In this document: positions 1 through 6,467 of the stretch, piece by piece
How positions within the stretch are numbered: position 1 is the first letter of the stretch
Layout of the letters: every line of letters starts with the position of its first letter
NCBI GenBank assembly: GCA_007571275.1
Contig: RKRS01000254.1
Span: forward strand, 1 to 7,058
Reading direction: 5' to 3'
From: Dehalococcoidia bacterium
Lineage (GTDB): Bacteria; Chloroflexota; Dehalococcoidia; Bin125
Length of the DNA stretch: 7,058 nucleotides
Notes under the pieces: model-generated
What the model saw: the letters and a program-made list of their open reading frames with translations, nothing else
What the model was told of the DNA's origin: nothing
The model's database searches: none
Program-made: the position numbers and the translations under genes

Positions 1-1083
1 TTCCTCATTGCAACGGTTCTCGAGCAGCACCGTCGCGCGGCTGTCGTCAGTCTCCCAGGGCGCGTTGAGGATGCCCCGGACCAGGCTCGGCGCGGAGGTC
101 GGGAAGTAGGCCCAGAAGCGCATTTCGGTGGTGCGCGGGTCGAGCGGCGCCGCCCACGAGATCTGCATCTCGCGCACTCCCTCGGGAGCGCGACTGTCCG
201 CCCGCGCCGCGTCGGAGAGGTGATGCTGGCGTGTGAACATACGCCAGCGCGATGAACGTCCGGCGCTGCGCAGCTCCAGGACATCGCCCGCGCTGCCATT
301 GCGCGCGACGCTGAAGGCGCGCGTGCGACTGATCTTGCCATGTTCATCGATCAGGTCGAGGCGCTGCACATGCGGGACGAAGAGCAGAAATTCAGGCTCG
401 AAGCTGGACAATTGATGCGCGAGCTGCACTGTCGACGCCTCGTCGTCGGGGCGGTTGACGAGCGGCAGCCGGACGATGTTCTGCGCCCATTGCATGAGCT
501 CGGCGAGCACGGGATCGCGCCTCGCTTCGCCGGCGGCGTCGGCGGACGCGGCCAGGCGGAGGACGGGAAATTGCTCGGCGTCGGGAACGACGTCGCGGAT
601 GCGTCGGGCGGCCTCGTCGGCGTCCCACTGGATGCCGCCACCGCGACTGAAGATGGCTGGATGGTCGCTGAAGCGCAGGATCGACTTGAAGCCGATCCCG
701 AAACGGCCGATGTGCGGCCCGCCGCGTTTGGTGCCCAGCCGCGCATGCATCAGCGCCGTGACGCCGTCCTGGCTGAGCCGGTCGCCATCGTCGGCGCAAT
801 AGAGACAGTCCGCCGTCAGGCGCACCTCAATACGTCCGCCGGCGGCAGGGCGCTCCGCGCCAGCGATTTGATCGGCGGCGTTCTGGATCAGTTCAATCAG
901 CTGGCGGCGGGAGTAACCGCCGCGCTGGACTTCACGCTCATGCGCGTAGTGCTCGGCGACATCCCGAGGAGCGGAGCGATAGGCCGCAAGACGCTGACGG
1001 GTTTCTCGCTCAATGTGCTCAGCGAGGGGGCCGTCAGCGCCCGGCCATTCGGATTCGATCACAGCAATCTCCCGTCTCAGCAT
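1..1083 (-). CDS. Sacsin/Hsp90-like GHKL ATPase, N-terminal part (runs off left edge)
   Basis: The minus strand is open for 361 codons from an ATG at 1083-1081 to the window edge, so the C-terminus is missing. The protein carries a GHKL (Hsp90/histidine-kinase/MutL) ATP-binding fold of the sacsin-like type. The N-box ELIQNAADQI is at residues 64-73, a DDG at 98-100 takes the place of the usual DxG/NDG motif, and the glycine-rich lid GRFGIGFKS is at 126-134. A later block FWAYFPT (323-329) followed by LNAPWETDDSR (339-349) matches the segment after the ATPase domain in sacsin-like proteins. Such proteins are usually much longer, so most of it probably lies beyond the edge. There is no signal peptide or membrane segment, so it should be cytoplasmic. 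The ATG was chosen because an in-frame stop lies about 14 codons upstream and the GHKL fold begins soon after. No clear ribosome binding site precedes it and the nearest -10-like box is only 13 nt away, so leaderless expression is possible. Sacsin-like ATPases are common in defence islands, but no specific role can be assigned. Confidence 0.85.
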   Translation of the reverse strand, partial: MLRREIAVIESEWPGADGPLAEHIERETRQRLAAYRSAPRDVAEHYAHEREVQRGGYSRRQLIELIQNAADQIAGAERPAAGGRIEVRLTADCLYCADDGDRLSQDGVTALMHARLGTKRGGPHIGRFGIGFKSILRFSDHPAIFSRGGGIQWDADEAARRIRDVVPDAEQFPVLRLAASADAAGEARRDPVLAELMQWAQNIVRLPLVNRPDDEASTVQLAHQLSSFEPEFLLFVPHVQRLDLIDEHGKISRTRAFSVARNGSAGDVLELRSAGRSSRWRMFTRQHHLSDAARADSRAPEGVREMQISWAAPLDPRTTEMRFWAYFPTSAPSLVRGILNAPWETDDSRATVLLENRCNEE

Positions 1084-1084
1084 T

Positions 1085-1210
1085 CGACGGGATTGGAATA
1101 TAGCAAGGGTTGGCGTATGGATCACGCTCATCACGAATTACACCTACGGCTATAGCGCTGAGGGCGACATCTGCACCGGGACAGTGACGCCTGTCAACTA
1201 CCTCAACTAG
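1085..1210 (+). pseudogene. 3' remnant of an unrecognised plus-strand gene
   Basis: A plus-strand frame ending at TAG 1208-1210 reads as normal protein over its last 35 or so codons (about 1106-1210), including NYTYGYSAEGDICTGTV and the end PVNYLN. Codon third positions there are nearly all G or C, as in the real genes here. A strong intrinsic terminator lies 24 bp beyond the stop, in the same orientation. No good start codon or ribosome binding site precedes this stretch. Further upstream the frame is simply antisense to the sacsin-like ATPase gene. The simplest reading is the C-terminal stump of a gene cut off when the neighbouring ATPase gene arrived. The family is not recognised; the Thr/Asn/Tyr-rich composition with a single Cys suggests a secreted or surface protein, which is a weak guess. 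It could also be a chance open frame. Confidence 0.35.
1097..1125 (-). promoter_or_regulatory. Candidate promoter for the sacsin-like ATPase gene
   Basis: Read on the minus strand, TATATT (1102-1097) is a good -10 hexamer. A 17-nt spacer upstream gives GTGATC (1125-1120), only a 3/6 match to the -35 consensus. The -10 box ends 13 nt before the ATG at 1083, so transcription would start within a few bases of the start codon, which fits the missing ribosome binding site. The box is strikingly AT-rich for its surroundings. This is inference from position and sequence only. Confidence 0.35.
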
Positions 1211-1233
1211 CCCGCGCCCAGCCGCTGGCCAAC

Positions 1234-1262
1234 AAACGCCCGAGCATCGCGCTCGGGCGTTT
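1234..1262 (+). terminator. Intrinsic terminator, 12-bp perfect stem, possibly bidirectional
   Basis: AAACGCCCGAGC (1234-1245) and GCTCGGGCGTTT (1251-1262) form a perfect 12-bp stem around a 5-nt loop ATCGC. On the plus strand the stem runs into TTTT (1260-1263), a short U-run. On the minus strand the stem ends in GTTTGTT, so it could also act, more weakly, on transcripts coming from the operon at 6109-1422. It lies 24 bp after the plus-strand stop at 1210. Confidence 0.7.
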
Positions 1263-1303
1263 TCCGTATCGGCCCCGTGAGTCCAAGCCCCTGCCTCCGT
1301 CAA

Positions 1304-1370
1304 TCCCGCGCAAGTGGGAGCATGAGAGCGGTTGGAGGAAGCCCTCTCCATTCCCGCTGGCGCGAGAATG
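1304..1370. repeat. Two REP-like palindromes in the operon's 3' spacer
   Basis: Two short imperfect palindromes lie 30 bp apart. The first is TCCCGC (1304-1309), GCAA loop, GTGGGA (1314-1319). The second is CATTCCCGC (1349-1357), TGGC loop, GCGAGAATG (1362-1370), with one mismatch. Their core, CATTCCCGC paired with GCGGGAATG, resembles a class of dispersed extragenic palindromes and reappears at 6250-6335. They sit 52-120 bp downstream of the amidohydrolase stop. No U-run follows, so they are better read as repeats that may protect the mRNA 3' end than as terminators. The rest of 1263-1421 shows no gene. Confidence 0.55.
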
Positions 1371-1421
1371 ATGGAATGGGAGGACGCGCCGGTTACTCCT
1401 CGGGGCGGCAGGCGACCTGGT

Positions 1422-2201
1422 TCAGGCGCGCAGGATGGGCAACGCCTCCAGCGCGGCGCGGAAGCGCCGTCTCAGCTCCAGTAGGCGCTCTTCATCCACG
1501 ATCCGGCTGGCATGATCGAACCAGGGCTGGCTCAGATACCAGCGTCGGTTCATCTCGACCTGAATCCAGGGAATACCGCCGTCTCTGAAGCGGCGACCGT
1601 GCCAGCGGGTGATGTGTCCGCCCTGAAACGGCGCGTTGATTCCGATCTCGCCATGCGGACAGTCGAACGATTCGGCCAGCGCGTCGGCCAGCGCGTGCAA
1701 CAGCGCGTCGGGCGCGGTATCGCCGGTCGCGTTGCTCAGACAGAACAGCGGACGTGGCGCGCCTGGCGCGGCGGCGATCGCGGGCGCGACATCGGCCATC
1801 GAGTGACAGTCGATCGCCAGGATCAGATCGGGGTTCGCCGCCAGCGTTTCCAGCCGGGCGTGATAGGGACGCCAGTAACGATCAATCAGGATGTCGGCCA
1901 GTTCCCTCGACGGCGGTCCGCCGTCCCGCCAGACCGGAATGCGGTCGGTGGTCAGCGATTTGACGACGCCGTCGGGATGTTGCGGAGCGCGATCCTCAGG
2001 GGCGCGGTTGAGATCGATCACGGCGCGCGCGATATCGGTCTGGTGCACGGCTGTGACCACGCCGCTCAGGTCATAGATCGTGCGGGTGCAGGCGTCGCCG
2101 TCGCTGAAGATGTCCGCTGCGCTGAGCGCGAGCTTGGGCGTCGCCTCGGGTGGAACGCGATCGCCGCCATGCGGGATCGAGAGGAGCAGCGGGAGCGTCA
2201 T
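1422..2201 (-). CDS. N-formylglutamate amidohydrolase family protein
   Basis: This 259-aa protein belongs to the N-formylglutamate amidohydrolase family, zinc-dependent enzymes whose best-known member splits N-formyl-L-glutamate into glutamate and formate at the end of one histidine-degradation route. Conserved blocks in order are SIPHGG (8-13), DGDAC (34-38), AVIDLNR (60-66), IDCHSM (130-135), NAPFQGGHITR (189-199) and QVEMNRR (214-220). His11, His133, Glu216 and Asn218 are plausible metal or catalytic residues. Length is usual for the family and no signal peptide is seen, so it should be cytoplasmic. The ATG overlaps the stop of the upstream gamma-glutamyltransferase gene by 4 bp (ATGA, 2198-2201), suggesting translational coupling. 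No histidine-utilisation gene is present, so the family name should not be taken as the substrate; an acyl-glutamate or a related amide is equally possible. Family assignment is firm, reaction in this organism is not. Confidence 0.9.
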   Translation of the reverse strand: MTLPLLLSIPHGGDRVPPEATPKLALSAADIFSDGDACTRTIYDLSGVVTAVHQTDIARAVIDLNRAPEDRAPQHPDGVVKSLTTDRIPVWRDGGPPSRELADILIDRYWRPYHARLETLAANPDLILAIDCHSMADVAPAIAAAPGAPRPLFCLSNATGDTAPDALLHALADALAESFDCPHGEIGINAPFQGGHITRWHGRRFRDGGIPWIQVEMNRRWYLSQPWFDHASRIVDEERLLELRRRFRAALEALPILRA

Positions 2202-3856
2202 CCGCCGGAGGAGTTCGGACCTGCGGCGCTGCCGTCGCGGCGCGGGTCTGCTGCGCCCTGGAAGCCTTCACCGCTCTGTCGACGCAGCACCGCCTGCACG
2301 CAACCGAGATAGAACGCATATGGATCGAGCGGACTGAGCTGGTATCCCGCTTCGCGCAGGCGCTCGATCACCGCGGGTTCGAATCGTTCCGCCTCCAGAC
2401 TGATCTGACCGCTGATGGAGCAGTGGAAGCGTGGGGCGTCAATCGCGACGTCGAGCGGTTCAGATCCGTCCACCACGCGGGTCAGCACTTGCGCCAGGGA
2501 GGAAAAAATCCGCTCGCTGCCGGGACTACCCAGGGCGATCCAGGGCTGCTGATCGCGAAAGGCGATGGTCGGCGCGGCGGTCGACCAGGGGACGGCGCCG
2601 GGCCGCAGGTAGTACGGATGCGACGGCTCCGATGTCTCCAGGGCAGAGAGATAGTTGTTGTAGAGGAAGCCCAGGCCATCGGCGGCCGCCTTCGAGCCAT
2701 AGACCAGCTCAATTGACTGCGTCACCGCGACGGCGTTGCCGTCAGCGTCCATCACCGAGAAATGCGTCGTTTCGCCGAAACGGTCGGAGGCTGGATCGAC
2801 GGTCGGCAAGCCGGGATCGACATCGTCGCGGATCGAATCGGCGAGGCCGCGGGCGTAGGCGCGGCTAAGCAGCGTCTTGTTCTGCACCTGGGCGTAGGTG
2901 TTGGGGTCATACGGTCGGTCGATGCGGCGCAGGAATGCCTTGCGCAGCGACTCGGCGAAGAAGTGCACGTTTGTTGGATTGATACGGGTCAGCGCGGATG
3001 AGCGCAGGTGATTGAGCATCATCATGACCAGCAACAGAACACGTCCGGCGCCAGGTGGCGGCATGGTTGCAAGCGTGACGCCGCGATAACGACGGTGCAG
3101 CGGGGCGCGGATGAGCGGCCAGGGGATCAGGGCAAGGTCGTCGGCCCGCAAAAATCCATCATGCGCCCGCATATCGGCGTCGATCTGCTCCGCCACTTCA
3201 CCCTGATAGAACGTCTCCACTCCCGTTCGCGCCATCAGATCCAGCAGATTGGCCATATCAGGCTGGCGGAAGCGGTCTCCAGCCTGATATGGATGCTCGC
3301 CGTTCTTGAGGAAGTACCGCGCCCCGACACGTCCGGCAATTCGTCGGAATTGTTCAAGCTCACGCTCCTGCAGCGATTGCTGTAATGGCGTGATCGCATA
3401 GCCGTCGCGCGCGATCTCGATCGCCGGCGTCAGCACTTCCCGCCAGGGCAAGCGTCCGTAGCGGCGATGCAACCATCCGAAGGTTGCCGGCGTGCTGGGC
3501 ACAGTGGTGGCGCGGTAGCCAAGCCGCAGCTCGCGCTGGCGTTCAATCTGCTCAATATGGGCCAGCGAGGGCACGCGGCTGGAACCATCGAGCGCGAAGG
3601 TCTGGCCGTCGATGTGCGCCAGTGCGACGCTCTGTCCGCCGAGCCCGCTCGCCTGCGGTTCACAGACGCCGAGCGCGAATCCGACCGCGCAGGCGGCGTC
3701 GGCCGCGTTGCCGCCCTGCGCCAGCATCCGCGCTCCCGCCTCAGTCGCCTGGGGAAAGGCGCTGGCGACCATCCCCTGTGAATCGATCGCATTGCGTTGG
3801 ACGTCGGCGCTCAGCGGACTGGCGCGGAATCTTCCCTCGATCCGTTGCAGCCGCAT
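2198..3856 (-). CDS. ggt: Gamma-glutamyltransferase (cytoplasmic-type)
   Basis: This 552-aa protein is a gamma-glutamyltransferase, an N-terminal-nucleophile hydrolase that moves or hydrolyses gamma-glutamyl groups, for example from glutathione. Family members cleave themselves into large and small subunits before a catalytic threonine. Here the site is FGE/TTHFSV, with Thr363 as the expected nucleophile, giving subunits of about 362 and 190 residues. Other family blocks are GGNAADAA (48-55), MPPPGAG (265-271), DADGNAVAVTQSIE (370-383), GFLYNNY (396-402), VPWSTAAPT (422-430) and GSPGSERI (443-450). Unlike periplasmic E. coli Ggt it has no signal peptide. The oxyanion and specificity region also differs: SPGS replaces SPGG, and QSIE replaces YTLN. 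A good ribosome binding site, AAGAGAGG, lies 9 nt before the ATG. The start is 6 bp after the stop of the ligase-fusion gene and the end overlaps the amidohydrolase gene by 4 bp. Transferase versus hydrolase activity, and the substrate, cannot be decided here. Confidence 0.93.
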   Translation of the reverse strand: MRLQRIEGRFRASPLSADVQRNAIDSQGMVASAFPQATEAGARMLAQGGNAADAACAVGFALGVCEPQASGLGGQSVALAHIDGQTFALDGSSRVPSLAHIEQIERQRELRLGYRATTVPSTPATFGWLHRRYGRLPWREVLTPAIEIARDGYAITPLQQSLQERELEQFRRIAGRVGARYFLKNGEHPYQAGDRFRQPDMANLLDLMARTGVETFYQGEVAEQIDADMRAHDGFLRADDLALIPWPLIRAPLHRRYRGVTLATMPPPGAGRVLLLVMMMLNHLRSSALTRINPTNVHFFAESLRKAFLRRIDRPYDPNTYAQVQNKTLLSRAYARGLADSIRDDVDPGLPTVDPASDRFGETTHFSVMDADGNAVAVTQSIELVYGSKAAADGLGFLYNNYLSALETSEPSHPYYLRPGAVPWSTAAPTIAFRDQQPWIALGSPGSERIFSSLAQVLTRVVDGSEPLDVAIDAPRFHCSISGQISLEAERFEPAVIERLREAGYQLSPLDPYAFYLGCVQAVLRRQSGEGFQGAADPRRDGSAAGPNSSGG

Positions 3857-3862
3857 CTGCGG

Positions 3863-6109
3863 CTACCTCTCTTTCGAACGCAGCTCGAGCAGCGTCAGCG
3901 CAAGCAACGTCGCGCGATCGAGCAAAGAATGCCGCAGGATGTACTCATCATCGGTACGAGCGTTGCCGCCGATCGGTCCCATCCCGTCGATCCGCGCCGC
4001 GCTCTCGGACGCGAAACAGATATCCGACGGCGCCCAACGAAATGCGGTGCTGATCTTCTGACTGATACTCTCGCCAACCCGCTCAATCGTCGCCAGCAGC
4101 GCGCGGTCACCCTCCGTCGGGCGCAGGGCGGGACGACCGGGACGTTGGGATACCAACATGCGGACGCCGGATCGTGAACGGGCGCTGGCGATCCGGTCAA
4201 CCTCCTGATCCAACGCATCGCCGGCTTCGGGGTCAGTGAATCGAAGCGACAGCTGCGCTTCGGCGCGTTGAGGCAGGCGACCGCCGCCGGCGTCGAAACG
4301 CATCTGCGTGATATGCGCATGAACGCTGTTGAGCGGATCGCTGTCCACCGAGACCGCGTCAGGGTTGACGTCTTCGGGCGGGTGATGATTCAGATCTTGC
4401 AGGGCGAGGATGCGATTGTTGAAATGTCGTAGGACCTGCTCGGCCGAGACCGCGCGGCGGCGGCGGTTGAAGGTTGATTCGAGATGGTAGCGATGCTCGC
4501 CGGCGCGCGCCGTGATCAGCGAGCCGCTTGGGTCGCCTGATTTCAGGCCGATGACGTGTCGGGCGCGGCTAGCGGCCGCTTCGATCATCTGCCGCCCGCC
4601 CGCTCCACTGGCCGCGCCATCACTGGTCAGCAGGAGCGCCACGCGCAACCGACGCAGCCGACGGATGTAGCGCAGCCCGCGCAACGCCGCCAGCGCCACT
4701 GCGATGCCGCCCTTCGACTCGGCCACGCCAGTGCCGTAGATACGGCTGTCGTCGGCCCGGTAGGGCGCCCATTCCGAGATCGGCGCGCCGGTGTCCAGGT
4801 GGCTCAGCAGCAGGACGTCGTCAGTGTCGTAGATGTGGTTGTGCGCCAGCAGCACGTCGCCGAGGCCCACACGCGAATGGCGCTCGACCCGGAAGCCCAA
4901 CGCGTCCAGCTGTCGACCAATCCACTCGCCCAACTGATTGACCCGATCCACCGACTCGGTCGGTGTGCGGAGATCAACCATGCGCTCGACGTTTTCCTCG
5001 ATCGTCGCGGCGCTGCTACGCAGATAGGTACGTAGCCGGGCGCGCGGACGGTCATCCTGCTCGGAGCGCTTCCTGATCTGGCCGGCGGACTCTGCCTGCT
5101 CCATCTCCTGCAGACGTTCAGCGCCGAAGTATCGGATCGCCGCCACGTCGAGCATTCGGTTGACCATCGCCTCATAGCTATAACCAGCGACCTCGGCTGC
5201 ATGCACGTACGTCCCGGTCAGGCCAAGCGAGGCCATCGAGTTGATCTCCAGGATGTAGGGATTGTTGTCGGCGTCGAGCCTCAGATCGACGCGGGCGAAG
5301 TCGTAGAGGTCCAGGCTGCGGAACGCTCGTTTGGCGAGATCCTGCAGATCGGCGGTCTGCTCCTCGCTCAGCGGCGCGGGGCAGAGCTTGCCGCGCGGAC
5401 GACGCAGTTTGTCGGAGTCGGTCTGGATCGCATTCGGATCGCCCTCGAGATCGATCTCGACAATCGGCAGTACCTCAGGGTCGCCGTTGCCGAGCAGGCC
5501 CAGCGCCAGCTCGCGGCCGGGGATGAACTGCTCAACCAGGACGTGCTGGCCGAACTCATTGATAATCGTGCCGACCGCCTCGCGCAGGTCCGCTTCGTTG
5601 TCGACGATGCGGATGCCGTAGGAGACGGCCTCCATTTTGGGTTTGACGATGAGCCGATGCTCGGGCGTGCAGATCAGGTCGCTGAACTGGTCATCGGGCG
5701 AGCTGAAATTCCAGAACCCGGCAGTTGGGAGACCAGCCGCCTGGAACATGATCTTGGCGATCACCTTGTCGAGCGCCATCCCGTGCGCCTGCGGCCCGGA
5801 GCCGACGTAGGGCACGCCCAGCATCTCGAGCATGGCCGGCAGATGGGTGTAGCGCGAAACACCCTGAATGCCGTAGGCCATGTTGAAGACCATGCCTGGT
5901 CGGTCGCCGGCGATCACGCGGGGCATGAAGTCGCGCAGACGCTCGACGATGTGCATGTTGCCGTCGATGATGCGGACGGTATGCCCGCCCGACTCGAGCG
6001 CGCGGGCGACCCGCTCGACCGTGCGGGGGTTGTAGCGCTCGCGATTCTGCGGACCGAAGACATTGATCACGCCCGAGGCGTCACGATTGTGAACAACGGC
6101 GACGCGCAT
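3863..6109 (-). CDS. Ddl-like ATP-grasp ligase fused to degenerate M20 peptidase domain
   Basis: This 748-aa protein is a two-domain fusion. Residues 1-325 are an ATP-grasp ligase of the D-Ala-D-Ala ligase type, joining a carboxylate to an amine through an acyl-phosphate. Visible motifs are PYVGSG (100-105), LIVKPK (153-158, ATP-binding Lys), LVEQFIPGREL (191-201), FARVDLR (271-277) and ILEINSMASL (286-295); Asp275, Glu288 and Asn290 fit the Mg ligands. Ddl's N-terminal signature glycine/glutamate loop is not seen, so the substrate is probably not D-alanine. A charged linker (about 330-365) leads to an M20 metallopeptidase fold (about 366-748). HLDTG (437-441) is kept, but GTGVAESKGG has Glu464 for the bridging Asp, TSDGAAS lacks the catalytic Glu pair, GLKSG has Lys523 for the next Glu ligand, and GNARTDDEY has Arg718 for the last His. 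The M20 half is therefore probably inactive and structural or substrate-binding. GAGGGA lies just before the ATG. First gene of a three-gene operon. Confidence 0.88.
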   Translation of the reverse strand: MRVAVVHNRDASGVINVFGPQNRERYNPRTVERVARALESGGHTVRIIDGNMHIVERLRDFMPRVIAGDRPGMVFNMAYGIQGVSRYTHLPAMLEMLGVPYVGSGPQAHGMALDKVIAKIMFQAAGLPTAGFWNFSSPDDQFSDLICTPEHRLIVKPKMEAVSYGIRIVDNEADLREAVGTIINEFGQHVLVEQFIPGRELALGLLGNGDPEVLPIVEIDLEGDPNAIQTDSDKLRRPRGKLCPAPLSEEQTADLQDLAKRAFRSLDLYDFARVDLRLDADNNPYILEINSMASLGLTGTYVHAAEVAGYSYEAMVNRMLDVAAIRYFGAERLQEMEQAESAGQIRKRSEQDDRPRARLRTYLRSSAATIEENVERMVDLRTPTESVDRVNQLGEWIGRQLDALGFRVERHSRVGLGDVLLAHNHIYDTDDVLLLSHLDTGAPISEWAPYRADDSRIYGTGVAESKGGIAVALAALRGLRYIRRLRRLRVALLLTSDGAASGAGGRQMIEAAASRARHVIGLKSGDPSGSLITARAGEHRYHLESTFNRRRRAVSAEQVLRHFNNRILALQDLNHHPPEDVNPDAVSVDSDPLNSVHAHITQMRFDAGGGRLPQRAEAQLSLRFTDPEAGDALDQEVDRIASARSRSGVRMLVSQRPGRPALRPTEGDRALLATIERVGESISQKISTAFRWAPSDICFASESAARIDGMGPIGGNARTDDEYILRHSLLDRATLLALTLLELRSKER
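3866..3873 (-). promoter_or_regulatory. Ribosome binding site of the gamma-glutamyltransferase gene
   Basis: AAGAGAGG on the minus strand lies 9 nt before the ATG at 3856-3854 and within the last codons of the upstream ligase-fusion gene, whose stop is 3865-3863. It fixes the start at MRLQRI and is the clearest Shine-Dalgarno sequence in the operon. Confidence 0.7.
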
Positions 6110-6249
6110 ATTCCCTCACTCGCAACGAGTACCCGTCCCCGACTCAATTGTACCCCTCTCCCTCACGCTTACCGATACCAGCCCGCCGACCGTGCAGGGC
6201 GTGGTCACGCCGCCGATCGTCGTGATCGTGTTCGTCACGTCCTCGGGGA
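6110..6249. other. Leader region upstream of the operon, no clear gene
   Basis: This 140-bp stretch lies between the operon's first ATG and the repeat patch. It is open on both strands, as expected at this GC content. The minus-strand reading contains a Thr/Gly-rich segment (TNTITTIGGVTTPCTVGG) with G/C-ending codons. The plus-strand reading of the same bases is hydrophobic and Val-rich. Neither has a convincing start, so a decayed gene end is possible but not shown. Confidence 0.3.
6147..6175 (-). promoter_or_regulatory. Candidate promoter of the ligase-ggt-amidohydrolase operon
   Basis: Minus-strand TACAAT (6152-6147) matches 5 of 6 bases of the -10 consensus and lies 37 nt before the ATG at 6109. 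At 17-nt spacing the -35 position reads TCGGTA (6175-6170), a weak 3/6 match. It is the best -10 box found in the 140 bp leader, so it is offered as the likely start of the operon transcript; the weak -35 leaves this uncertain. Confidence 0.35.
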
Positions 6250-6335
6250 CGTTCCTGCTTGCGCAGGAATGACGGAGAGAGGCGCGGGAATGGCGAAGGG
6301 ATGGGCAGGAATGATGGAGGGAGGCACAGGCATTC
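6250..6335 (-). repeat. Degenerate 21-bp tandem repeat ending in a palindrome
   Basis: Read on the minus strand, four units follow each other: 6335-6315, 6314-6294, 6293-6273 (21 bp each) and 6272-6250 (23 bp). The middle units begin TCATTCCTGCCCATCC and CCATTCCCGCGCCTCT, and the approximate consensus is YCATTCCYGCGCCTCYCTCCG. The last unit is a palindrome, TTCCTGC (6252-6258), TTGC loop, GCAGGAA (6263-6269). Its CATTCC-GC core matches the two palindromes at 1304-1370. The patch looks like a palindromic extragenic repeat with tandemly copied half-sites. It encodes nothing convincing. Confidence 0.5.
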
Positions 6336-6368
6336 TCCCCAGCGCGCGCACGCGGGCAAGGCTCCTGG

Positions 6369-6418
6369 AGCTCCCCCTCTGGGGGAGCTGTCACGCAGTG
6401 ACTGAGGGGGCTTCCCCC
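6369..6418. repeat. Triple-hairpin palindromic element
   Basis: Three hairpins stand side by side in 50 bp. AGCTCCCCC (6369-6377) pairs with GGGGGAGCT (6381-6389), GTCAC (6390-6394) with GTGAC (6398-6402), and GGGGG (6406-6410) with CCCCC (6414-6418). A competing fold is available, because CCCCCTC (6373-6379) can pair with GAGGGGG (6404-6410) and enclose the middle hairpin. The layout resembles dispersed palindromic repeats seen in many bacterial spacers. No U-run follows on either strand, so it is not a standard terminator, although it separates the R-M remnant from the operon. Confidence 0.6.
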
Positions 6419-6467
6419 AACCACTGTCAGTGCCGCTGGCTAGAAACGCGCGCTGCGCTCGCTGCCG

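Noticed and set aside
340..1155. A 271-residue plus-strand open frame
   Set aside because: It is antisense to the sacsin-like GHKL gene, whose motifs are plainly readable on the minus strand. Its last 12 codons (MDHAHHELHLRL) looked like a His-rich leader peptide, but no ribosome binding site or target gene follows.
1512..2312. A 266-residue plus-strand open frame
   Set aside because: It is antisense to the N-formylglutamate amidohydrolase gene and has no family motif.
6116..6424. Minus-strand frame with a Thr/Gly-rich end, considered as a second gene stump
   Set aside because: The upstream half is the tandem repeat and hairpin DNA, and the same bases also read as plausible protein on the plus strand, so coding origin cannot be shown.
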